Shown here one piece after another: positions 8,153 through 17,157 of a stretch of 49,555 nucleotides of DNA. The notes under the pieces are model-generated. The model had not been told where the DNA came from and ran no database searches. It was given only the letters and a program-made list of their open reading frames with translations. The translations under genes and the position numbers were made by a program. Positions within the stretch are counted from its first letter, which is position 1; each line of letters starts with the position of its first letter. Source of the stretch: Nostoc calcicola FACHB-3891 (GTDB lineage Bacteria; Cyanobacteriota; Cyanobacteriia; Cyanobacteriales; Nostocaceae); assembly GCF_014697355.1 (NCBI RefSeq), contig NZ_JACJRQ010000052.1, positions 1 to 49,555 on the forward strand, in the 5' to 3' direction.

Positions 8153-9460
8153 ATGGTGCAAAACTGGAAGTTAGAGGGTTTAAAGTCTTCTCAAAATCTG
8201 GTGCGATCGCCGATTGCCCTAGCAATAATTACATCTTTAATTGTCAGTGGGGCTAGTGTTTACACGGTAACTCAGCTTCAGAGCCAGTCGAAAAAGAGCC
8301 AACAAGCAGCAGTGCCAATGCAGCCAGTGGTAAAAACAGTAACAGCGCTGGGACGGTTGGAACCAGATGGAGAGATTATAAAACTGTCTGCGCCTTCTTC
8401 TAATGAAGGGAATCGGGTTGAGCGACTGTTGGTAAAAGAAGGCGATCGCGTCAAGGTTGGACAAGTAGTTGCGATTATGGACAGTAGCGATCGCTTACAA
8501 GCTAGTTTGGTTGAAGCACAAAAACAAGTCCAAGTTGCCAAATCCCGGCTTAACCAAGTGAAAGCGGGAGCCAAACAGGGAGAAATTGCAGCCAAACAAG
8601 CTACAGTCAACCGTATGCAAGTAGAACTAGAAGGAAATATCAGAACTCAGCAAGCTACAATCAATCGTCTAGAAGCAGAATTGCAAGGACAACAACAGAG
8701 CTTGCAAGCAACAGTGGCTCGTGTAGCAGCCGAAAGACGCAACGCCGAAGCTGACGTGCAACGCTACGAGACATTATACAAACAAGGTGCAATTTCCAAT
8801 CAGGAAGTTGATAACAGGCGTTTGAGTGCAGAGACATCCACTCAGCAGTTAATCGAAAGCCAAGCCACCCAGACAAGAACTATAAGCACCCTACAACAGC
8901 AGATTAACGAAGCCAGAGCCAACCGGGATAAAACCCTCGCCACCTTAGAACAGCAGATTAACGAAGCCAAAGCCACCCTCAACCAAACTGCTGAAGTTCG
9001 CCCCACAGATGTAGCCAACGCCCAAGCAGAAGTAGACAGCGCTCAAGCCACCGTAGAGAAAATTAGAGCGCAACTAAATCAAGCATACATCCGCGCTCCC
9101 AAAACCGGGCAAATTTTGAAGATTAATACACGAGCAGGAGAAACCGTTGGCAATGATGGGATTGTGGAACTAGGTCAAACCGAGCAGATGTATGCAGTTG
9201 CAGAAGTTTACCAAAGTGATATTAACAAAGTGCAACCCGGACAAAGTGTCAAGGTAGTAAGCGATTCCTTGCCCAAAGAATTGCAGGGAACCGTTGATTG
9301 GATTGGAATGCAAGTACAGCGGCAAAATCTGATTAACAGCGATCCCTCCAGCAATATTGACGCCAGAGTGGTAGAAGTCCATGTGCGACTAGATCGAGCA
9401 TCTAGCGCCAAAGCTGCCAAATTGACCAACCTGCAAGTAAAAACGGTAATTGAACTTTGA
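8153..9460 (+). CDS. devB: DevB-type membrane fusion protein of an ABC exporter
   Basis: The 435-residue periplasmic adaptor has one N-terminal membrane anchor (about residues 20-40), a biotinyl-lipoyl-like half motif (VKVGQVVAIMDSSD, about 100-113), a long coiled-coil hairpin (about 120-310, very Gln/Ala-rich) and the returning lipoyl/beta-barrel part (IRAPKTGQILKINTRAGE). This is the HlyD/DevB plan: it links the inner-membrane DevC/DevA pump to an outer-membrane TolC-like channel. In Anabaena the founding DevBCA exports heterocyst glycolipid; most such genomes carry several paralogues, and the TetR partner suggests this is one of the others. It is the first gene of the operon. Confidence 0.85.
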   Translation: MVQNWKLEGLKSSQNLVRSPIALAIITSLIVSGASVYTVTQLQSQSKKSQQAAVPMQPVVKTVTALGRLEPDGEIIKLSAPSSNEGNRVERLLVKEGDRVKVGQVVAIMDSSDRLQASLVEAQKQVQVAKSRLNQVKAGAKQGEIAAKQATVNRMQVELEGNIRTQQATINRLEAELQGQQQSLQATVARVAAERRNAEADVQRYETLYKQGAISNQEVDNRRLSAETSTQQLIESQATQTRTISTLQQQINEARANRDKTLATLEQQINEAKATLNQTAEVRPTDVANAQAEVDSAQATVEKIRAQLNQAYIRAPKTGQILKINTRAGETVGNDGIVELGQTEQMYAVAEVYQSDINKVQPGQSVKVVSDSLPKELQGTVDWIGMQVQRQNLINSDPSSNIDARVVEVHVRLDRASSAKAAKLTNLQVKTVIEL

Positions 9461-9545
9461 AGGGCATTTGTCATTGGTCATTGGTTATTAGTCATTTATT
9501 ATTCTCCGCGTCCCCGCGTCCTCCACTCCCCACTCCCTACTCCCC

Positions 9546-10721
9546 ATGATGAAATTAATCGAACAATTCCAGCGCCGAACTCCTCTTGGCTGGCTGCAAC
9601 TGAGTCATCAAAAAGGTCGTCTGTTGGTAGCATTATCAGGTATTGCCTTTGCTGATGTTTTGATGTTTATGCAGTTAGGGTTTCAGGCTGCTCTATTTGA
9701 AAGTAATACCAGGTTACATCAAAGTATGCAGGCTGACATGTTTGTAATTAGCCCCCAAGCGCGTAACCTTGCAAATATGTCTACCTTTACACGGCGACGA
9801 CTGTATCAGGCGATGGATATACCGGGGGTCAAATCAGCGGAAGGTATGTATATTAACATTGTGGATTGGAAAAATCCTCAAACACGTAACAAGACAACAA
9901 TCTTAGTTATGGGGATTAATCCCGATAAACAAGCATTTAACTTAGCGGATGTGAATCGGCAAATAGATGCTGTGAAGCTACCAGATACCGTTCTTTTCGA
10001 TCGCGCTTCCAGAGGAGATTATACTGAAGCGATCGCCCAAATTGACCAAGGTAAAACCGTCACCACTGAAATAGAACGGCGGACAATTACCGTTAGCGGC
10101 TTATTTACAGTCGGGGCTTCCTTCATTGCAGATGGTACTTTGATTACCAGCGACCAAAACTTTTTGCGATTATTTCCCCGGCGAGAAGCCAGCGGTGTCA
10201 GTCTCGGCTTGGTGCAACTAGAACCGGGCTACGACCCAAACCAGATCAAAACAGCTTTAAAATCACACCTTGGTGATGATGTCAAAGTTTTAACTCAAGC
10301 AGAATTTATCGAATTTGAAAAGGATTACTGGAAAACAAATACCGCCATTGGATTTATTTTCAGCTTGGGCGTATCGATGGGATTTATGGTAGGCGTGATT
10401 ATCGTCTATCAAGTTCTATCTACAGATGTGAATGCTCACATGAAAGAATATGCTACCTTCAAAGCAATGGGTTATAACAATTTTTACTTGTTAGGTGTAG
10501 TATTTGAAGAGGCAATAATTCTAGCATTGCTGGGCTTTATTCCAGGAGCGATCGCACCTCTAGGACTTTACCATCTAACTCGTAACGCCACCAACTTACC
10601 ACTTTACATGACCCTAGCGCGAGCTTCCACAGTCCTAGCCCTGACTATGATTATGTGTATCATTTCCGGTGCGATCGCCACTCGCAAATTACAGTCCGCC
10701 GACCCCGCAGATATGTTTTAA
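9546..10721 (+). CDS. devC: DevC-type ABC exporter permease (FtsX family)
   Basis: The 391-residue inner-membrane protein has the MacB/FtsX plan: one N-terminal span (about 28-48), a large extracytoplasmic domain (about 50-260), then three spans (about 262-290, 318-345 and 358-380). The ending ATRKLQSADPADMF is typical of DevC proteins. It should form the transmembrane part of the pump with DevA and dock to DevB. The gene follows devB after 85 bp of repeat-like sequence (tcattgg heptamers and C-rich stretches). Confidence 0.85.
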   Translation: MMKLIEQFQRRTPLGWLQLSHQKGRLLVALSGIAFADVLMFMQLGFQAALFESNTRLHQSMQADMFVISPQARNLANMSTFTRRRLYQAMDIPGVKSAEGMYINIVDWKNPQTRNKTTILVMGINPDKQAFNLADVNRQIDAVKLPDTVLFDRASRGDYTEAIAQIDQGKTVTTEIERRTITVSGLFTVGASFIADGTLITSDQNFLRLFPRREASGVSLGLVQLEPGYDPNQIKTALKSHLGDDVKVLTQAEFIEFEKDYWKTNTAIGFIFSLGVSMGFMVGVIIVYQVLSTDVNAHMKEYATFKAMGYNNFYLLGVVFEEAIILALLGFIPGAIAPLGLYHLTRNATNLPLYMTLARASTVLALTMIMCIISGAIATRKLQSADPADMF

Positions 10722-10726
10722 AAATT

Positions 10727-10782
10727 GTCATTGGTCATTGGTCATTGGTCATTTGCAAAGGACAAATGACAAAAGACAAATG
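10727..10782. repeat. Heptanucleotide repeat hairpin between devC and devA
   Basis: Successive copies of gtcattg/tcattgg on the left are followed by complementary gacaaat/gacaaaa copies on the right, making an imperfect hairpin about 56 bp long. Similar tcattgg/gacaaat heptamer runs occur near 9470, 19921, 27600 and 31290. This is the short tandemly repeated class common in heterocystous cyanobacteria. Its position could modulate the devC/devA expression ratio. Confidence 0.75.
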
Positions 10783-10810
10783 ACGATCATCACAATTAAT
10801 TGAGCTATTT

Positions 10811-11515
10811 ATGACTAGTCAACCCGTTATCTCTGTTAAAAATCTCGACCACTACTTTGGTCATAGTCAACTTCGCAAGCAAGTTCTATTTGATATCAGC
10901 TTAGAAATTAACGCTGGCGAAATTATTATTATGACAGGGCCATCTGGTTCTGGTAAAACTACACTGTTGACGTTAGTTGGTGGGTTGCGTTCTGCTCAAT
11001 CTGGGAGTTTGCAGATTTTGGGACAAGAACTTTGTGGCGCTAATGCAGGACAGCTCACCCAGGCGCGATGCAATAACGGTTATATTTTCCAAGCGCACAA
11101 TTTGCACGGTAGCCTGACAGCACTGCAAAACGTCAGAATGGGCTTGGAAGTACACAAAAATATTTCGCCCTCAGAAATGAAAACCCGGTCAGCCGAAATG
11201 TTAGAGGAGGTAGGATTAGGACATCGCCTGAATTACTATCCTGATGACTTATCCGGGGGACAAAAACAAAGAGTAGCGATCGCTCGTGCCTTAGTCAGTC
11301 GTCCTAAAATTGTGTTAGCGGATGAACCCACCGCCGCCCTTGACAGTAAATCAGGACGAGATGTAGTCAATCTCATGCAAAAATTAGCTAAAGAACAAGG
11401 TTGTACAATTCTTTTAGTTACTCATGACAACCGCATTTTAGATATTGCCGATCGCATAGTCAATATGGAAGATGGCAAACTAGTAAGCGATCGTGCTGTT
11501 GTGTCAGTAACTTAA
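10811..11515 (+). CDS. devA: DevA-type ABC exporter ATPase
   Basis: The 234-residue nucleotide-binding subunit is complete: Walker A GPSGSGKT (residues 43-50), signature LSGGQKQR (147-154), Walker B IVLADEP (167-173) and the switch histidine in LLVTHDNRILDIADRI. It should power export through DevC and DevB. It closes the devB-devC-devA order and is separated from devC by a repeat hairpin rather than being directly coupled. Confidence 0.9.
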   Translation: MTSQPVISVKNLDHYFGHSQLRKQVLFDISLEINAGEIIIMTGPSGSGKTTLLTLVGGLRSAQSGSLQILGQELCGANAGQLTQARCNNGYIFQAHNLHGSLTALQNVRMGLEVHKNISPSEMKTRSAEMLEEVGLGHRLNYYPDDLSGGQKQRVAIARALVSRPKIVLADEPTAALDSKSGRDVVNLMQKLAKEQGCTILLVTHDNRILDIADRIVNMEDGKLVSDRAVVSVT

Positions 11516-11543
11516 CTACCCATAAGGTTTTTTCCTCTACTCG

Positions 11544-12293
11544 CTACTCCCTATCAATAGTTAATACTGAAGCAAGGTGAGCAGGACGAGATAAATGTGG
11601 GCAATGTCCTCCAGGTAGTTCTATGGCGTCAACTCCCAAACGCTTACGTGCAGCGTAGCGTGACCATTCAGGAGAGAGTATCCGGTCATCAGTACAAACA
11701 ATATATTTACACTCTACATTTGGTAAAGCCTTCAAAGGATTGACCTCAAAAATATATGCCATTGATTGCTGCAAACGTCTTTTTGAGAATGCCCAGCGCA
11801 TTACATCCGGTTGACAATCTTGATAGAAAAATTCCATCAATACTGCTTCATCTGAAAAGTCTTTACCAGCAGAAATTGGATTAAACATATAAGGTTCATC
11901 ATCGAATTGTTCAAGTTGACGTGACTGTTTTGGTTCGTAATTTAATGATTTGAGGCTATCAGAATCAAGATGATGAGAAAATTGGTCAAGTGTACTGGTT
12001 TCTGGGTATGGAATAAGCGCAGTCAGGAACACCAATTGACGTACTTGATGGGCTTCTGCAACAAGGGGAATAACCGTACCAGCCATTGAGTGACCAACCA
12101 GCACAATATCATCATCAGTTTTTGGAAGCGCTTGCAATACGACATCTGCAAATTGCGATAAACTTCCAGATGCATCTTCAATTGGCAAATCCATTGCTAC
12201 CGTTTTGTGGCCTTGCGCTTCTAAGTAAGGAATTAACAAATCCCAACACCAAGCGCCTTGGAAGGCGCCGTGAACGAGACAAAAAAGACTCAT
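11544..12293 (-). CDS. Alpha/beta hydrolase, plant-esterase-like
   Basis: I place the start at the ATG at 12293 (249 residues), because MSLFCLVHGAFQGAWCWDLL is the usual opening of this family; an upstream TTG at 12317 would add eight residues. The oxyanion HG is at residues 8-9, the nucleophile elbow GHSMAG has Ser69, the acid is probably the Asp in CTDDRILSP and the base the His in GGHCPHLSRP. The closest family I recognise is the methyl-ester/MES-like and HNL-like carboxylesterase group. The substrate is unknown. It is transcribed away from nuiA and faces devA. Confidence 0.8.
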   Translation of the reverse strand: MSLFCLVHGAFQGAWCWDLLIPYLEAQGHKTVAMDLPIEDASGSLSQFADVVLQALPKTDDDIVLVGHSMAGTVIPLVAEAHQVRQLVFLTALIPYPETSTLDQFSHHLDSDSLKSLNYEPKQSRQLEQFDDEPYMFNPISAGKDFSDEAVLMEFFYQDCQPDVMRWAFSKRRLQQSMAYIFEVNPLKALPNVECKYIVCTDDRILSPEWSRYAARKRLGVDAIELPGGHCPHLSRPAHLASVLTIDRE

Positions 12294-12628
12294 AGTGATT
12301 TTAGGTAAGTTTTCCAACTTGTGGTTATCTTCTACCTTAAATTTTGTACCATTGTCAACAAGCTTTGCTGCTAGCTGACAAGACGCGGCGTCGCATAAGT
12401 GAAATGTTTATATATAGGGTTTTACCTTGTACAATGCTTTTCAAGCAAGCGTAGTTTTTGTTGTTTTTTTTAAATCTCAAAAAATGGAAAAATTAAACTA
12501 TAATTTTGAATATAAAAACAGTCATTTGGCTCAATACCAGCAGCCATATCCTCAACGTTCTTCAATCGATAGATTCACAATCTAAATCAAGTTCATTGCC
12601 ATAAAAATTTATCAAAAAATAACACCTA
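12294..12628. other. Intergenic region between divergent hydrolase and nuiA genes
   Basis: This stretch of about 335 bp is AT-rich and must hold the promoters of both divergent genes. I see no open frame of interest, no strong inverted repeat and no recognisable RNA motif. A short palindromic patch (agacgcggcgtcgc) lies near 12381. Confidence 0.4.
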
Positions 12629-13027
12629 ATGACTAATGAGATAAGTGAAAAATTAAAACAGTCTTCTGCTGATTTGTTAATGAACAGTGAGTCAGACTAC
12701 CCTTTTGAGGTTGTTTTATGGACTGGTCAAGCTCAGAGCCTGACAACTCAAAAACTACTCCAGCTAACAAATCATCCCCAAGATTCGCAGGTTGAGGAAA
12801 TAGAGTTAGATTATTTATTTCGGAATTGTGCCTATGAAAAAGAGTGGCACGACGAACAACAGAAACAGAATGTTAAAAAATTTCAAACACTTGTCCAGAC
12901 GCTTAAAAATAATCTTCATGAAATCAAAGTTTATCGCATAGGTACGATAAATATTGATGTCTATATTCTCGGCAAAACCCCATCTGGAGATTTAGCAGGG
13001 CTTTCTACCAAAGTTGTAGAAACCTAG
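12629..13027 (+). CDS. nuiA: Nuclease A inhibitor (NuiA-like)
   Basis: The 132-residue protein closely follows the pattern I know for Anabaena NuiA (about 135 residues): near the N-terminus LKQSSADLLMNSESDYPFEV, and at the C-terminus the ending LDVYILG-type strand and the GDLAGLSTKVVET tail. NuiA is a small PR-1-like-fold protein that binds and blocks the sugar-non-specific nuclease NucA in the cytoplasm. The convergent nucA gene 470 bp away fits this job exactly. The identification rests on recalled family sequence, not on an alignment. Confidence 0.9.
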   Translation: MTNEISEKLKQSSADLLMNSESDYPFEVVLWTGQAQSLTTQKLLQLTNHPQDSQVEEIELDYLFRNCAYEKEWHDEQQKQNVKKFQTLVQTLKNNLHEIKVYRIGTINIDVYILGKTPSGDLAGLSTKVVET

Positions 13028-13151
13028 CAGTTAATTCATAATTCCTAAACTCGCCCCAAATTAGTATTACGAATTACAAATTTATGTTATGGCAATTCCC
13101 AATTACATGAGGTACAGAAATTTGTAGGGACGCATATAGCTTTTCTCATTT

Positions 13152-13307
13152 AACGTGAGTTCGATGAACCTCTCCCCAACCCCTCTCCGAGGCGAAGAGG
13201 GGCAGAAATATTTTTAGTTTCCAACGAAAAAATTAGGGTTTCAAAGCCTCTCTCCCTGTGGGGGAGAGGAATGGAAGCGGGGTTTTTAGAGCCGTCGAAC
13301 TCACGTT
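13152..13307. mobile_element. MITE-like element with AACGTGAGTTCGA ends
   Basis: A perfect 13-bp terminal inverted repeat, AACGTGAGTTCGA (13152-13164) and TCGAACTCACGTT (13295-13307), encloses about 130 bp containing C/T-rich and G/A-rich complementary blocks (cctctccccaacccctctcc and gggggagaggaa). It is non-coding and sits in the nuiA-nucA gap. Confidence 0.75.
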
Positions 13308-13314
13308 CATTTAT

Positions 13315-13455
13315 GTGAGGTACATCGGTAGGGGCACGGCACTGCCGTGCCCTTACACTCCGAGATATAATCTTGTACCGCATATGAATCGGAACCGCTA
13401 TAATATGGGCGCACAGTAGGGGCGCATAGCTATGCGCCCCTACCTTGTACCTCAC
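13315..13455. repeat. Composite palindromic repeat bounded by GTGAGGTAC/GTACCTCAC
   Basis: GTGAGGTAC (13315-13323) and GTACCTCAC (13447-13455) enclose two strong hairpins: one built on ggggcacggcactgccgtgc (about 13331-13357) and one on ggggcgcatagctatgcgcc (about 13416-13443). The same outer motif and cores recur at 35239-35712. It fills the space between the MITE and the end of nucA. Confidence 0.75.
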
Positions 13456-13496
13456 GAAAGCGAGAAATGCTATAAAGCTGTGTAATTTTGATTAAA

Positions 13497-14342
13497 CTAC
13501 AAATTGTCAACTCTAGATTCAATCACAGATTGAACAGACGTAGACACATTAGATAAGAAATTGAAGCCTGTTTTGACTTCAATTGAATCAACAGAGACTC
13601 TATATGTTCTCCAATCATTATTTCTTATGCCTTGGGTGTTGGGCATATCAACGCTGATAACCCTCGTGCTAGTCGTAACTCCAGACGCCCCAGCACCAGG
13701 GTTATTTACTACAGCAACCTTCCAAACTCTATTCGGAACTTGAACATTGCCATTGGCAATTGTATATTTTGTGCCATTCGAGCCAGTTCCACCAATGCCG
13801 TAGGTGCCAGAAATAATATATAGTTCTTTCCCCTGGCTCACTAAGCTTCTCAAGTAGTTTTCTAGTGAAGCCCATGGCCCCTGATTATTATCGGGCGACT
13901 GTGGCACCATATTTGTCATTAGGAAGGTTGCAGAGTTATCCGTCACCGTTCTTGTTCTGTCAGCAGAAGGTGTCATGTGTCCTCTATCAAAACCGCTACC
14001 AGAATAGTCAGAGCCACCTACTCGATACCATCCTGTAGGGAGGCTGGTATCAGCACGGAAGTCGTCTTGTCTTGCTGCTGAACCAAGCCACGACGAATTT
14101 AACTGCCAAGACACCCAATTTGGAGTCCCTCTGTCGCGGCTGTAACTGAGTGCATACTGGGGTTTTAATAATAAATAATTGTTTGGATATGAGACGTTTG
14201 TTGTTGCGTTACTTGGATTGCCCAAGGTTAGATGCACACTTGATGATTGTGCTTTTGTTGGGCGTAAATATCCAATCAGGGCTATAGGTAAGGCTATAGC
14301 TACACAAGGCAGCAAAAATTTAAAAAGCCTAGTTTTTTTCAT
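13497..14342 (-). CDS. nucA: Secreted DNA/RNA non-specific endonuclease (NucA-like)
   Basis: The 281-residue enzyme hydrolyses DNA and RNA without sequence preference, using a beta-beta-alpha metal site. The start is taken at ATG 14342 because MKKTRLFKFLLPCVAIALPI begins a clear signal peptide; a GTG at 14363 would add seven residues. The DRGHM motif is at 119-123, with the general base His122. Asn153 (DNNQGPW) and Glu161 (LENYLR) fit the remaining catalytic and Mg-binding positions of Anabaena NucA. It should act outside the cytoplasm as a nutritional or defence nuclease. Its inhibitor gene is convergent nearby. Confidence 0.92.
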   Translation of the reverse strand: MKKTRLFKFLLPCVAIALPIALIGYLRPTKAQSSSVHLTLGNPSNATTNVSYPNNYLLLKPQYALSYSRDRGTPNWVSWQLNSSWLGSAARQDDFRADTSLPTGWYRVGGSDYSGSGFDRGHMTPSADRTRTVTDNSATFLMTNMVPQSPDNNQGPWASLENYLRSLVSQGKELYIISGTYGIGGTGSNGTKYTIANGNVQVPNRVWKVAVVNNPGAGASGVTTSTRVISVDMPNTQGIRNNDWRTYRVSVDSIEVKTGFNFLSNVSTSVQSVIESRVDNL

Positions 14343-14677
14343 ACTTTTAGTATCTAAAGACACATTTAGTCTCTATGCCTTATGTCCTAAAATCAAGTAT
14401 TCAGGGATACAAAAAGTATAAAATCTGCAAATTATTAAGCTGATTTGAGAATAATAGATGTAAACCCATACTTTGTAGCCATATCTCTCTTCTTAGTCAA
14501 GAATTCAAGATACACTTTTTCGCCACTTCTTTACCTGCTCATAACATTTACATAAGAAATGTTTACATCAAAAAATATTACTATGGTTACAGTTCTCATT
14601 GTTAAGCCGAAGTTCATAGAAATAGACCAATTAACAAATACAAAAATAGAACAGGTAGAAGTTTGACGCTCATATAT
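14343..14677. other. Intergenic region between nucA and the eCIS series
   Basis: About 335 AT-rich bases separate the start of nucA from the end of the DUF4159-like gene. The stretch should include the nucA promoter. I see no clear hairpin, repeat family or open frame. Confidence 0.35.
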
Positions 14678-15874
14678 TCACCATTGCCCAGAATTATCTT
14701 CTTGTTGCAAACCGATTAATTGTCGCCGTTTCCAAGCATAGTGAAGGATATTAATTCCGAGTTCTTGAGCGGTACGAATGGTTAATCGGGGTAAATTTAA
14801 ATCTCCCAATCCCCAAGCAGTTGCTAAATCACCAATTACTAGAATAATTCCTCCACCAATTAACAGTTTAATTTGCTGTTGATTAACCATTGGTAACCCG
14901 GCAAATAAGAAAGGTTTTGTTCTTAAAGGATGACTCCGTTGCAATTCTTCTAAAGGTCTTAAAGGACTCTCTAACTGTTGTGCTAATGCTTGAGTACTTT
15001 CAATCAAGGCGTTAGCATTGACTGGTGCATCAACTAGAAGCACACCACCTAAGTTTAAGTAATTTTTTAGGGATTCAAATTCGAGACTATTTAAAGATAT
15101 GGCTTGTCCGCCTGTGAGATAAAGTAGGTCATAATCTTGGATATTTTCTGATAGAGAAACCTGACCTGGTTCATCAGCCCCTCGCAAACTGGGATATAAC
15201 GGTTCTACTGCTTGTAATAAGTATGAAAGGCTGAAAAAATTACGCGCACATTCTGGGTCGCTATGATTGGCCTGCGCCATACATACAAGTGCTTGGGGAC
15301 GCATTTGTGCTTGACGACGATAACGCAAATCAATGTTGTTATATCCGGGGAAAAAAGCATCCGCAGGTTGAATAATATCAGTATGTCCTGGTTGCAGGAG
15401 GATTCGACATATTTCGATTTCTGAACTGATTGGTGTGGAGTTTCTTTGGTCAATTCGATAAGTTTCTTGGACGATATCTCTTTGCTGTATGCGCCGCAAT
15501 TCATCAGGGTCTACATAGCTGACTACTAAGTAGATCGTGATTGGTTCTGAAGTGACTACTTCTATATCAATGGGAAAGTCATAAGAAGTCGGTACAACAA
15601 TTAAGTTACCTGCTAAATCAATGGCAATACCAGGTTGAATTTGTACCCATCGTCCATCTCGATATCTAGCTTCTACTTGGCTGGGTGCAGTAATATCTCG
15701 AATACCTAAACCGCAGACAATTCCTGGTTGATTTAAGCTTTGATATTGGGCATTTTGCCGCAGACGATGGTAATTGTGGGCTGTCTGCCAGCGTTCAGCA
15801 TTAATTAGTAATCCGTCTGTGGCTTGCAAGCGTTCAAAGGATTTAATTGGTGGGGGTGGGAAAGGGTGGGACAT
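14678..15874 (-). CDS. eCIS-associated protein with C-terminal DUF4159-like domain
   Basis: The 398-residue protein is the last gene of the injection-system series. The N-terminal part (about 8-130) reads GLLINAERWQTAHNYHRLRQ..VCGLGIRDI.., a segment I associate with eCIS/phage baseplate loci, with strands IQPGIAIDLAGNLIVVP. The C-terminal part (from about residue 210) reads YDLLYLTGGQAISLNSLEFE...YLNLGGVLLVDAP, which resembles DUF4159/glutamine-amidotransferase-like folds. The molecular role is unknown. Because of its position it may be a peripheral baseplate or surface-attachment component. The gap to the preceding gene is about 174 bp. Confidence 0.6.
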   Translation of the reverse strand: MSHPFPPPPIKSFERLQATDGLLINAERWQTAHNYHRLRQNAQYQSLNQPGIVCGLGIRDITAPSQVEARYRDGRWVQIQPGIAIDLAGNLIVVPTSYDFPIDIEVVTSEPITIYLVVSYVDPDELRRIQQRDIVQETYRIDQRNSTPISSEIEICRILLQPGHTDIIQPADAFFPGYNNIDLRYRRQAQMRPQALVCMAQANHSDPECARNFFSLSYLLQAVEPLYPSLRGADEPGQVSLSENIQDYDLLYLTGGQAISLNSLEFESLKNYLNLGGVLLVDAPVNANALIESTQALAQQLESPLRPLEELQRSHPLRTKPFLFAGLPMVNQQQIKLLIGGGIILVIGDLATAWGLGDLNLPRLTIRTAQELGINILHYAWKRRQLIGLQQEDNSGQW

Positions 15875-16048
15875 AGGGATTTTGGATTGAGCAATTTGGG
15901 ATTAGAAGTTTGTGATGGGAATTTAAAAAATATAGTTATTAAATTTGGGATTTTAAATTAGATGTAGGGTGTGTTATACAGGAGGCTAACGCACCTTTAA
16001 TTTTTAATGGTGGGTTATACTAATTGATTATGAATTATGAATTATTTT

Positions 16049-17080
16049 TTAATTAGCAGGATTTTCGATAGTTAGTTCGTAGGTGCAGAAAGCTGGTTTT
16101 TCTTGTTCAATGATTCTTTGAATAAGTTGTTCGTTGATGATGCCACTAGCAATGTTGGAACGCAAACGGACTACAAAATGATATGGTTGTCCACCGGCTA
16201 AAACTGCATTTCCGAGTTGTGCGTTTCCAATGATGAAACTTGGGCCAAAAGGTTCTGTAATACTAATATGTTTATCTGCTTCATTAGGTAAATGTTCGTC
16301 TAAAGGTAAGCCTGTATAAAGATGTAAGTAAAGACGCAATCCTTTACGAGTTCCTCGCCAGCGATAAAGTTCTACTGCACGGCGAATTAAACGCCGCTGT
16401 TGCTGGAGATTCCAGACGGAATCTACTTGCCAAGCAACCCAATGAGCCATAAAGGGTAGTAGTGCTTGCGGTGCTGTCAGGGGGTCGAGGTTTGCCCACA
16501 TGACGTTATAACTATCAACTATTGGTTGAAAAGCTTGCTCAAATATTTTCATGAAGCGACCAATAAAGTCTACTTCCCGATACAAAATTGGCAAGAATTC
16601 CATGTAGGCTGTGTAGGGACGGATGTATAAATCAAAATACTCGCTTCTGTGGGTTTGTTCGTTGTCTGTGCCTGGGTCGATATGGAGAGTAACTAGGCTG
16701 CGAAAATTAAGTGTTAGTTTGTCTTTTTTTGCTGGGTTTATGGCTTGTTGATCTTCAAAAAATGTGTCAGGAATGGAAAAGTAGAGGACTGCATCCATTT
16801 GTCCGCGAGGTGGTATTTCACTACCTTCTGTGCCAATTTGACACCACTCACTCGGAAAGTTTCCTTCAACGCTGAAGTTGACTCGCAAGGGACGGGGTTC
16901 TAAGTTTTGCACTTGCACAATCATCTCGCTTGGATGTCCAGGATGCAAGAGTAAACTACGTCCGGCTGCATCTGCGTTTTCTTCGTTGGCAAAGGTTAAA
17001 CCCCCTACAGGTAATGCTTCGGGAATTTGCATTGGGGTTAATTGAATGCGTACAGCGGGACTAGAACGACTTTGAACCAT
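16049..17080 (-). CDS. eCIS baseplate wedge/tail protein, gpI-like (Afp12 type)
   Basis: The 343-residue protein has a region from about residue 150 (MEFLPILYREVDFIGRFMKI... ALLPFMAHWVAWQVD..W....RRLIRRAVELYRWRGTRKGLR) that matches the phage tail protein type found beside gpJ-like proteins in contractile injection loci (P2 gpI relatives, Afp12 position). The N-terminal 140 residues look like a beta-rich domain. It should form part of the baseplate wedge with the next gene upstream. It follows that gene by 77 bp made mostly of heptamer repeats (taatgac). Confidence 0.8.
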   Translation of the reverse strand: MVQSRSSPAVRIQLTPMQIPEALPVGGLTFANEENADAAGRSLLLHPGHPSEMIVQVQNLEPRPLRVNFSVEGNFPSEWCQIGTEGSEIPPRGQMDAVLYFSIPDTFFEDQQAINPAKKDKLTLNFRSLVTLHIDPGTDNEQTHRSEYFDLYIRPYTAYMEFLPILYREVDFIGRFMKIFEQAFQPIVDSYNVMWANLDPLTAPQALLPFMAHWVAWQVDSVWNLQQQRRLIRRAVELYRWRGTRKGLRLYLHLYTGLPLDEHLPNEADKHISITEPFGPSFIIGNAQLGNAVLAGGQPYHFVVRLRSNIASGIINEQLIQRIIEQEKPAFCTYELTIENPAN

Positions 17081-17157
17081 AGGAGTGGGGAGTGGGGAGA
17101 TGGGGGAGATGAGAGAGATGAGGGAGAAATAACTAATGACTAATGACTAATGACTTA

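Noticed and set aside
13150..13455. 101-residue minus-strand frame
   Set aside because: It is entirely made of the MITE and palindrome block between nuiA and nucA.
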